From assembly GCF_014648675.1 (NCBI RefSeq), contig NZ_BMRO01000004.1:53943-117942 (forward strand): DNA of 64,000 nt. The letters run 5' to 3'. This document shows, one piece after another, positions 54,812-61,437 of this stretch. A program made the position numbers and the translations under genes. The stretch comes from Actinomadura livida (GTDB lineage: Bacteria > Actinomycetota > Actinomycetes > Streptosporangiales > Streptosporangiaceae). How positions within the stretch are numbered: position 1 is the stretch's first letter; each line of letters starts with the position of its first letter. The notes under the pieces are model-generated. The model had not been told where the DNA came from and ran no database searches. It was given only the letters and a program-made list of their open reading frames with translations.

Positions 54812-55561
54812 TCAGAGCGCGGCGACGACGCCGGCGACGTCGTTGACGACCATCGCGTCGAAGCCCGCGGCCGCGTAGACCGGGGCCGCCTCGGCGGTGG
54901 GGCACCACACGACCGTCTCCAGGCCCGCCTTGTGCGCGACGTCCACGCAGTGCTCCAGCGGCCGCAGCCGCGTGTCGGGGTGGTCGAGCCCGCACGAGCC
55001 GGTGTGCACGGCGACCGCGTCGAAGCCGAGGCCCGCCGCCGCCGGGACGGCCTGCCACAGCGGGAACCGCAGCCACGTCAGCAGCCCCAGCGGCACGCCG
55101 GGCAGTTCGTCCCGCAGGAACGTCAGCAGCGCCGGGTCGAACGAGGTGACGAGGAGCCTGCGGCGCCTCGCCTCGCGCTTCAGTAGCGGCAGGAGCAGCG
55201 CGCCGGTGCGGCGGGACGGGGCGTCCACCGCGTCCTCCAGGACCGTCTTGACGTCCACGTCCACCGCGATCTCCGGCGGCAGCGCGTCGAAGATCTCCGC
55301 GAGCCGCGGCAGGCCGCAGGCCGGCGCCGCCAGGTCGACCACGTAGTCGCCCTCGGGAGTGGTCGGGTCGTGCCGCAGGACGAGGTCGTCGTCGGCGGTG
55401 CGCGTCACGTCGATCTCGACCCACGACGCTCCCGCGGCCACGGCGGCGAGCAGCGAGGCCAGCGTGTTCTCGGCGACGGGCGTGTCGGAACCGGGCGGCG
55501 TCGGGTCGCCCGAGCCGTAGCCGCGGTGCCCGATGATCGCGGGGGTCGCCTCGAAGATCAC
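54812..55561 (-). CDS. Glycerophosphodiester phosphodiesterase
   Basis: 249 residues. GDPD barrel with the catalytic His pair and metal Glu/Asp: GHRGYGS, AENTLASLLAAV, WVEIDVTRTADDDLVLRHDPTT, and later VDVDVKT. No signal peptide, so it is cytoplasmic. It cleaves glycerophosphodiesters to glycerol phosphate and an alcohol. Its ATG overlaps the stop of the IspD/TarI-type gene (ATGA), so the two are co-translated; that link to glycerol-phosphate chemistry is notable. Confidence 0.9.
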   Translation of the reverse strand: MIFEATPAIIGHRGYGSGDPTPPGSDTPVAENTLASLLAAVAAGASWVEIDVTRTADDDLVLRHDPTTPEGDYVVDLAAPACGLPRLAEIFDALPPEIAVDVDVKTVLEDAVDAPSRRTGALLLPLLKREARRRRLLVTSFDPALLTFLRDELPGVPLGLLTWLRFPLWQAVPAAAGLGFDAVAVHTGSCGLDHPDTRLRPLEHCVDVAHKAGLETVVWCPTAEAAPVYAAAGFDAMVVNDVAGVVAAL

Positions 55562-56253
55562 CGGCGGTCCTCGCCCGCGAGGTGCTCGGCGACGACGACG
55601 TCCAAGGGCTGGGTGACCTTGAGGTTGCGCTCGCTGCCCGCGACCACCCGGATCGGGACGTCGGGCAGGTAGCGGTGGACGATGCCGCAGTCGTCGGTGG
55701 CGCGCAGCGCCGGATCGGCCTGCGCCAGCTCGTACGCCTTGCGGATCGTGCCGAGGCGGAAGCCCTGCGGGGTCTGGAACCGGGTCATCGTCTCGCGCGG
55801 CGGCATCGACACGACCACGCCGTCCTCGACCACCACCATCGTGTCGGACGCGGGGAGCCCGACCGCGACGGCCTCGCCGCCGTCCAGCGCGTCCAGCACA
55901 CGGCCGATGACACCGTGGTCGACGAAGGGGCGGGCCGCGTCGTGGAACAGCACCCGGTCGTCGTCGGGGCGTCCGGACAGGGCGGCCAGCGCGGCGAGCG
56001 TGGACGCCGTGCGCGTGTCGCCGCCCTCGATCACGGCGGCCGTCTTGCGGAACGGCGCGGCGATCGCGGCCGCCTCGCGCAGATGGCCGGACGCCATCAC
56101 GACGACGACCTCGTCGATGCCGGGATGGGTGTCGAACGCGTCGATCGCGTGCGCCAGGACGGGCCGCCCGCCGACGTCGATGAGCTGCTTGGGGCGCCCC
56201 GCCCCCATGCGCCGGCCGACCCCGCCCGCGAGCACCACCGCCACCGCAGCCAT
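55558..56253 (-). CDS. IspD/TarI-family cytidylyltransferase
   Basis: 231 residues from ATG 56253 with GAGGGG upstream. CTP-binding loop VLAGGVGRRMGAGRPKQL, then VLFHDAARPFVDHG and RFQTPQGFRLGTI. The loop reads AGG where classical IspD has AGSG, and the second half (ATDDCGIVHRYLPD and ERNLKVTQPLDV) also recalls TarI-type polyol-phosphate cytidylyltransferases. It could make CDP-methylerythritol or, given the neighbours, a CDP-polyol. It is not beside ispF or carD here. Confidence 0.82.
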   Translation of the reverse strand: MAAVAVVLAGGVGRRMGAGRPKQLIDVGGRPVLAHAIDAFDTHPGIDEVVVVMASGHLREAAAIAAPFRKTAAVIEGGDTRTASTLAALAALSGRPDDDRVLFHDAARPFVDHGVIGRVLDALDGGEAVAVGLPASDTMVVVEDGVVVSMPPRETMTRFQTPQGFRLGTIRKAYELAQADPALRATDDCGIVHRYLPDVPIRVVAGSERNLKVTQPLDVVVAEHLAGEDRR

Positions 56254-56342
56254 CTCACCCCTCGGTTTCCGCGACACCCGGCCACCGGGCCACTACGCTG
56301 TGCATCTGCGCCGAGCTGTTTCCCGACCGGCCGGAGGCCCCG

Positions 56343-56803
56343 ATGGACGAGTTCCGCCGCGGCCGGCCGGCCACGCTCAACGTACCGGACGACCCCATGA
56401 TCATCCGCTTGGAACCGGCGGCCCCCGGGGCCGCGGACGGCTCGTACCGCCCATATCGCGCGGGATCGAGTATGGTTGCTTCGCCGCGCTGGGTTTCGCG
56501 CAGGCGGCTTCGGCGCCGCTCGTCCACGTGCCGATCGCGGTCCTCGCGCTCCGCCACCGCGGCATCGTGCACCGCACCCGCCGAGGGCGCCGCACGCGGG
56601 AGCGGGTGCCGCACGCGGGGCCCGGCCGGGAGGGCCGGACGTCGTTCGCGGCCGTCGCGGGCCCGCCCGGTCCGCTCCCGTTCGCGTACCTTGCACCGGT
56701 CGCCTACCTTGGCGAAACCGCCGGTGCCGCGGACACCGCCGCGTGGCGGCGGAGCAGCCGCGGCAGCGGCCTGAAGGTCGACCTGGAGGAAGAGGAAGCA
56801 TGA
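56343..56803 (+). pseudogene. Probable frameshifted or degraded ORF at the head of the G1P operon
   Basis: ATG 56343 has GGAGG five bases upstream, and a -10 like TACGCT lies near 56292. The first ~35 codons (DEFRRGRPATLNVPDDPMII) show strong GC third-position bias, which is lost after about 56440. In the -1 frame, coding-like sequence begins (GIEYGCFAALGFAQAASAPL) and continues to a TGA at 56801-56803 that overlaps the next gene's ATG. A single-base shift near 56440-56460 would join them into one protein of about 150 residues. It could be a sequencing error, a true pseudogene or recoding; product unknown. Confidence 0.4.
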
Positions 56804-57531
56804 TCGGCATGGTGCTGGCGGCAGGGGCGGGCCGGAGGCTGCGGCCCTACACCGACACCCTCCCCAAGGCCCTCGTCCCCGTGGACGGTGAGACCACCAT
56901 CCTGGACATCGCCCTGGGCAACCTCGCCGAGGTCGGCCTGACCGACGTGGTCATCGTCGTCGGCTACTGCGCGGGCGCGGTCGAGGAGCGCAAGGCCGCA
57001 CTCGAACGGCGGTACGGCGTGAACCTCACGCTGGTTCACAACGACAAGGCCGAGGAGTGGAACAACGCCTACTCCATGTGGCTCGCCCGGGAGCACTTCT
57101 CCAAGGGCGTCCTCATGGTCAACGGCGACACGGTCCACCCGGTGAGCGTGGAGAAGACGCTGCTGGCCAACCGCGGCCCGGACGTCCTCCTGGCGGTGGA
57201 CGACGTGAAGACCCTCGCCGACGAGGAGATGAAGGTCATCCTGGACGGTGAAGGCAACCTGAAGACCATCACCAAGCTCATGGACCCGGCCACCGCGAAC
57301 GGCGAGTACATCGGCGCCACCCTGATCGAGCCCGCCGCCGCGGAACCGCTGGCCGACGCGCTCAGGGCCGTCTGGGAACGCGACCCCGACCTCTACTACG
57401 AGGACGGCTACCAGGAGCACGTGAACCGGGGCGGCCGCATCGGCGTCGCGCCGATCGGCGACGTCGCCTGGGTGGAGGTCGACAACCACGACGACCTGGA
57501 GAAGGCCCGGCGGATCGCCAAGGGCTACTAG
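56800..57531 (+). CDS. Sugar/polyol-phosphate nucleotidyltransferase (LicC/IPCT-like)
   Basis: 243 residues. ATG 56800 overlaps the upstream frame's stop and has GGAGGAAGAGGAA before it. Nucleotidyltransferase fold with GMVLAAGAGRRLRPYTDTLPKALV, VNGDTVHP (metal Asp) and a C-terminal VDNHDDLEKARRIA. It resembles cholinephosphate and inositol-1-phosphate cytidylyltransferases. Since the next gene makes glycerol-1-phosphate, CDP-glycerol is a plausible product. Confidence 0.85.
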   Translation: MIGMVLAAGAGRRLRPYTDTLPKALVPVDGETTILDIALGNLAEVGLTDVVIVVGYCAGAVEERKAALERRYGVNLTLVHNDKAEEWNNAYSMWLAREHFSKGVLMVNGDTVHPVSVEKTLLANRGPDVLLAVDDVKTLADEEMKVILDGEGNLKTITKLMDPATANGEYIGATLIEPAAAEPLADALRAVWERDPDLYYEDGYQEHVNRGGRIGVAPIGDVAWVEVDNHDDLEKARRIAKGY

Positions 57532-57584
57532 CCCGTTCCGCGACCGCCCCCCGACCACCCACAGCGCGGACGACGAGGACGCTC

Positions 57585-58658
57585 ATGCCCCTGCTGACGC
57601 GGATGCTGAACGCGCCGCTCTCCATCGACGTTCGGCGCGGCGCCGTCGCCGCCCTCGGCGAGCTCCTCGCCGACCGGCGGATCGCCACCGAGGGCCGCGT
57701 GGCGATCGCCGTCGGCCCCGGCCAGGGCGACCAGATCGCCGACCACGTCCGGCCCTCCCTGGCGGCCTGCGAGGTGTACCGCGTGGCCGGCGGCACCGTG
57801 GACGCGGCCGTCGAGCTGGCCGGCAGGCTGCGCGCCGGGAGGTACGAGGCCGTCGTCGGCATCGGCGGCGGCCGGACGATCGACGCCACCAAGTACGCGG
57901 CGACGCTGTCGGGCATCCCGATGGTGTCGGTCGCCACGAACCTGTCCCACGACGGCATCTGCTCGCCGGTCGCGTCCCTCACGCACGACAACGGCAAGGG
58001 CTCGTTCGGCGTCGTGATGCCGCTGGCGATGATCGTCGACCTCGACTACGTGCGCGCCGCGCCCGAGCGCCTCGTCCGCGCCGGCGTCGGCGACGTGCTG
58101 AGCAACTTCTCCGCCGTGGAGGACTGGCTGCTCGCCGCCGAGCAGTGCGGCGAGCGGGTCGACCGGATGGCGCTGACCGTGGCGCGCACCGCCGCCGAGG
58201 CGCTGCTGCACCAGCCGGAGTCGATCGAGTCGGACCGGTTCCTCACCGTGCTCGCCGAGAGCCTGGTGCTGTCGGGGATGTCGATGGCGTTCGCGGGCGA
58301 CTCCCGTCCCGCCAGCGGCGGCGACCACGAGATCCTGCACGCCATCGACCACCTCTACCCCGACACGGCCAACCACGGCGAGCTGGCGGGGCTCGGCACC
58401 GCGTTCTGCTACCACCTGCGGGCCACCCGCCTCGGCGACGGCGCCGAGCGCCTGGCGGAGATCCTCACCTGCCTCGGGCGGCACGGCCTGCCCCGGCTGC
58501 CCGGCGACGTCGGGCTGTCGGTCGAGCAGTTCGCCGAGGCCGTCCTGTACGCGCCGCGGACCCGCCCCGGCCGCTACACGATCTTGGAATACCTCGACCT
58601 CGACAAGGACGAGACGCTCAAGGCGGTGGAACAGTATGTCCAGGCCCATGGAGGCTGA
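57585..58658 (+). CDS. sn-Glycerol-1-phosphate dehydrogenase (EgsA/AraM family)
   Basis: 357 residues. Iron-containing alcohol dehydrogenase fold with NAD-binding VVGIGGGRTIDATKYAA, and G1PDH hallmarks: SVATNLSHDGICSPVASL, and the metal-site run RPASGGDHEILHAIDHL with a later NHGELAGLGT His. It reduces dihydroxyacetone phosphate to sn-glycerol-1-phosphate, the enantiomer used for archaeal lipids; bacterial members are uncommon. It overlaps the following CDP-alcohol phosphatidyltransferase gene by 23 bases. Confidence 0.88.
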   Translation: MPLLTRMLNAPLSIDVRRGAVAALGELLADRRIATEGRVAIAVGPGQGDQIADHVRPSLAACEVYRVAGGTVDAAVELAGRLRAGRYEAVVGIGGGRTIDATKYAATLSGIPMVSVATNLSHDGICSPVASLTHDNGKGSFGVVMPLAMIVDLDYVRAAPERLVRAGVGDVLSNFSAVEDWLLAAEQCGERVDRMALTVARTAAEALLHQPESIESDRFLTVLAESLVLSGMSMAFAGDSRPASGGDHEILHAIDHLYPDTANHGELAGLGTAFCYHLRATRLGDGAERLAEILTCLGRHGLPRLPGDVGLSVEQFAEAVLYAPRTRPGRYTILEYLDLDKDETLKAVEQYVQAHGG

Positions 58659-59511
58659 GCTCCCGGGGCGGGACCGCCCCCCGGAGACCGGGGACGACGC
58701 GCCGCGGCCGCACCGCAAAGGAGCCGCCGTCGCCGACGTCCGCCGGTACGGGCAGCCGCCCGGCCTGAAGGACCGCCGCAACGAGGAGCACTGGGCCGGC
58801 CGCCTCTACATGCGCGACCTGTCCCCGTACGTCGCCTGGCTCGCGCTGCGGCTCGGGTTCACCCCCAACCAGCTCACCTACCTGATGATGGCGAGCGGCG
58901 TCCTCGCCGGCGTCGTCGTGTCGCTGCCCGCGTCCGGCACCGGCACGCTGTGGACGGCGCTCGGCGGCGCCGTGCTCATCCAGCTCTACCTGCTGCTCGA
59001 CTGCGTGGACGGCGAGGTCGCCCGCTACCTGCGGCAGACCTCGGTGGCGGGGGTGTTCCTCGACCGCATCGGCCACTACCTGTCGGAGGTGGCGCTCCTC
59101 ATCGGCCTCGGCTTCGCCGCCCAGGGCGGCTGGGAGAACGGGGGCTGGGTCGAGCTCGGCCTCGTCGCCGCGCTCGGCGCCGCGCTGATCAAGGCGGAGA
59201 CCGACAACGTCGTCGTCGCCCGCGCCAAGTCGGGCCTGCCCGCCGACCCGTCCGGCGGCGACCGCGCGCTGCGCCCCCGCTCCACCGGCATCGCCCTCGC
59301 GCGGCAGGCGGCGTCCATGCTGCGCTTCCACCGGATCATCGGCGCGGTCGAGCTGTCGCTGCTGATCCTCGCCGCCGCCGTGCTCGACACCGTCTTCGGC
59401 AACGAGACGCCGACCGCCGTCCGCGTCCTCATGGTCGCGGTCGCCGCCGTCGCGGTCGTCCAGACCGTGCTGCACCTGGTCAGCATCCTGGCGTCGCGGA
59501 GGCTGAAGTGA
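58636..59511 (+). CDS. CDP-alcohol phosphatidyltransferase family protein
   Basis: 291 residues from ATG 58636; an ATG 12 bases later is possible. After a polar ~60-residue N-terminus come about six membrane helices. The family motif reads DCVDGEVAR ... G ... FLDRIGH: the first three Asp are present, but the fourth, the proposed catalytic base, is His. It would join a CDP-activated alcohol to an acceptor hydroxyl or phosphate in the membrane. Overlap with the G1PDH gene and coupling to the GT2 gene (GTGA) link all three. Confidence 0.87.
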   Translation: MSRPMEAELPGRDRPPETGDDAPRPHRKGAAVADVRRYGQPPGLKDRRNEEHWAGRLYMRDLSPYVAWLALRLGFTPNQLTYLMMASGVLAGVVVSLPASGTGTLWTALGGAVLIQLYLLLDCVDGEVARYLRQTSVAGVFLDRIGHYLSEVALLIGLGFAAQGGWENGGWVELGLVAALGAALIKAETDNVVVARAKSGLPADPSGGDRALRPRSTGIALARQAASMLRFHRIIGAVELSLLILAAAVLDTVFGNETPTAVRVLMVAVAAVAVVQTVLHLVSILASRRLK

Positions 59512-60458
59512 CCTCCCTGGACGAGGACGCCGTGGAACCGAAGGAGCACGCCCAAGGCCCCCGCCCGGACGGGGGCACCGCGCTCAGCGTCGTCGTCCTG
59601 ACCATGGGGAACCGCCCGGCGGAACTGGCCCGCGCGGTGCGCAGCGCCTTCGACCAGGAACACGTCGCCATCGAGGTCGTCCTCGTCGGCAACGGCGTCC
59701 CGGGCGACTGGCGGCCGGGCGACGACCCGGTGTTCTCCGACGAGCGCGTGACCCTGCTCCGGCTGCCGAAGAACGTCGGGATCCCCGCGGGACGCAACCG
59801 CGGGGTGGCCGCGTCCAGCGGCGACGTCCTCCTCTTCCTGGACGACGACGGCTGGTACCGCTCCCCGCGCCTCGGCGCGTACCTGCGCGACCGGTTCTCC
59901 GCCGAACCCGACCTGGGCGTCGTCTCGTTCCGCGTCCGCGACCCCGAGGGCGGACGCGGCGAACGCCGCCACGTCCCCCGGCTGCGCGCCGGCGACCCGG
60001 AGCGCTCGTCCGCCGTGACCACGTTCCTGGGCGGCGCCTGCGCCGTCCGCCGCGCCGCGTTCGACGCCGGCGGCGGCCTCCCGGAGGACTTCTTCTACGC
60101 CCACGAGGAGACCGACCTCGCCTGGCAGATCCTCAACGCCGGCTACCGCATCGTCTACGACGCGTCCGCCGTCATGTTCCACCCCGCCGTCCTGCCCACC
60201 CGGCACGACATGTTCTACCGCTACAACGCCCGCAACCGCGTCTGGCTGGCCCGTCGCAACCTGCCCTGGCCCCTCGCCGCGACCTACCTCGCCGTGTGGG
60301 TCGGCATGACCGTGCTGCGCGAACGCAAGCCCAGCGCCCTGAAGCCCTGGTTCAAGGGCTTCGCCGAAGGCTGGCGCAAACCCGCGGGCCCCCGCCGCCC
60401 CATAACCTGGCGAACCGCCTGGCGCATGACCAGGACAGGGCGCCCGCCTGTTATTTAG
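59508..60458 (+). CDS. Family 2 glycosyltransferase
   Basis: 316 residues from GTG 59508, overlapping the previous stop, with GGAGG six bases upstream. GT-A domain: SVVVLTMGNRPAELARAV, the DXD-like LFLDDDGWY, GGACAVRRAAFDAGGGLPEDFF and the HEETDLAWQI acceptor motif. A C-terminal hydrophobic segment (WPLAATYLAVWVGMTVL) may sit in the membrane. It probably glycosylates the product of the upstream CDP-alcohol enzyme. Its TAG is inside the first hairpin arm downstream. Confidence 0.9.
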   Translation: MTSLDEDAVEPKEHAQGPRPDGGTALSVVVLTMGNRPAELARAVRSAFDQEHVAIEVVLVGNGVPGDWRPGDDPVFSDERVTLLRLPKNVGIPAGRNRGVAASSGDVLLFLDDDGWYRSPRLGAYLRDRFSAEPDLGVVSFRVRDPEGGRGERRHVPRLRAGDPERSSAVTTFLGGACAVRRAAFDAGGGLPEDFFYAHEETDLAWQILNAGYRIVYDASAVMFHPAVLPTRHDMFYRYNARNRVWLARRNLPWPLAATYLAVWVGMTVLRERKPSALKPWFKGFAEGWRKPAGPRRPITWRTAWRMTRTGRPPVI

Positions 60459-60507
60459 CAGTTCCCTTGGCGTCGGGCCCTGGGGGCCCTCCTTCGGCGG
60501 GAACTGC
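60458..60507. terminator. Nested hairpin after the GT2 gene
   Basis: GCAGTTCCC (60458-60466) pairs with GGGAACTGC (60499-60507); the 32-base interior contains GGGCCC-type repeats that can stack further. It starts at the last base of the GT2 stop and separates that operon from the convergent TetR gene. Confidence 0.6.
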
Positions 60508-60692
60508 GGTGCGATCGCTGCATCGCTTCGTCTCGCCTAGCGGCTCGCTGCGCGATCAGGTTTCTCGCAGGCTCGAAACCTGCCTTCGGACGCGATCGCG
60601 ACGGTTCAGGCTGGTGCGTGGTCGCGATGGTGGCTGAGGTAGGTGGGCAGTAGTGCGTGCCACCGCGTGGGCACGGTCGGGGGCGGTGGACG
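60508..60692. repeat. Intergenic region with inverted repeats
   Basis: Between the terminator and the TetR stop. CAGGTTTC (60557-60564) pairs with GAAACCTG (60575-60582), and GCGATCGC-type strings recur (around 60512 and 60591). No open frame with normal third-position bias is present. It may be a repetitive intergenic element, but no second copy is visible in this window. Confidence 0.4.
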
Positions 60693-61346
60693 TCAGGTGT
60701 TCTTGGGGGCCTGGCGTCCTAGCGCACGGCATATGAGTGCCGTCAGTTCTGCGGTTATGTCGTCCAAGGGGATGTCCTGGTCGCGGGAGGACCAGTGGTG
60801 GACGAGGTTGTTGACGGCGCCGATTATGGCGATCATGGTGAGGTGGTAGTCGCGGTCGCCGGCCTCGCCGCGGGCGACGGCCTCGCGGGCCATGGCGACG
60901 AGGGTGTCCTCCCAGCGGGAGCGCCAGCGCAGCCGGTGCCGCTCAAGACCGGCGCTGACGCCGATGACCTCGACGAACGCGATGCGGGCCCAGCGTGGGT
61001 CGCTGGCGGTGACGGTGACGAAGGCGCGCACGGCCCGTTCGACGCGGGTCGGCAGGTCGGCGCCTTCGGCGTCGGCGTAGGCGGTGGTGAGGGCCTCGGA
61101 GGCGCGTTCGTTGATGTCCTTGTGCAGGGCGAGGAGCAGTTCCTCGCGGCCGGAGAACTCCTCGTAGAAGTTGCGCGTGGACACGCTCGCCGTCGCGCAC
61201 AGCCGCTCGATGGACGTGGCCGCGTAGCCGCGGGTGCCGAACAGTTCGAGGCCCGCGGCCAGCAGGCGCTCCCGCCGGTCGGCGCGGCGCTCCTCGGCCG
61301 ACCGGCCCCCGTAGCTGCGCCTGGGCGCGGGATTCCGGCCGCTCAT
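60693..61346 (-). CDS. TetR/AcrR-family transcriptional regulator
   Basis: 217 residues. HTH near residues 26-70: RRERLLAAGLELFGTRGYAA then TSIERLCATASVSTRNFYEEFSGREELLLAL. The C-terminal domain is the TetR ligand domain with GVSAGLERHRLRWRSRWED. ATG 61346 follows GGACGGAGAG; a -10 TAGGCT lies about 35 bases upstream. Neighbouring targets are not obvious: HelD lies upstream on the same strand. Confidence 0.92.
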   Translation of the reverse strand: MSGRNPAPRRSYGGRSAEERRADRRERLLAAGLELFGTRGYAATSIERLCATASVSTRNFYEEFSGREELLLALHKDINERASEALTTAYADAEGADLPTRVERAVRAFVTVTASDPRWARIAFVEVIGVSAGLERHRLRWRSRWEDTLVAMAREAVARGEAGDRDYHLTMIAIIGAVNNLVHHWSSRDQDIPLDDITAELTALICRALGRQAPKNT

Positions 61347-61437
61347 CGCTCTCCGTCCACCGGAACGAATGGGGCAGCGTCAGCCTAACCGTGTGGCCGG
61401 TCACATTTCACCGGCACCGGAGAGCCGCCGCGGTGGT

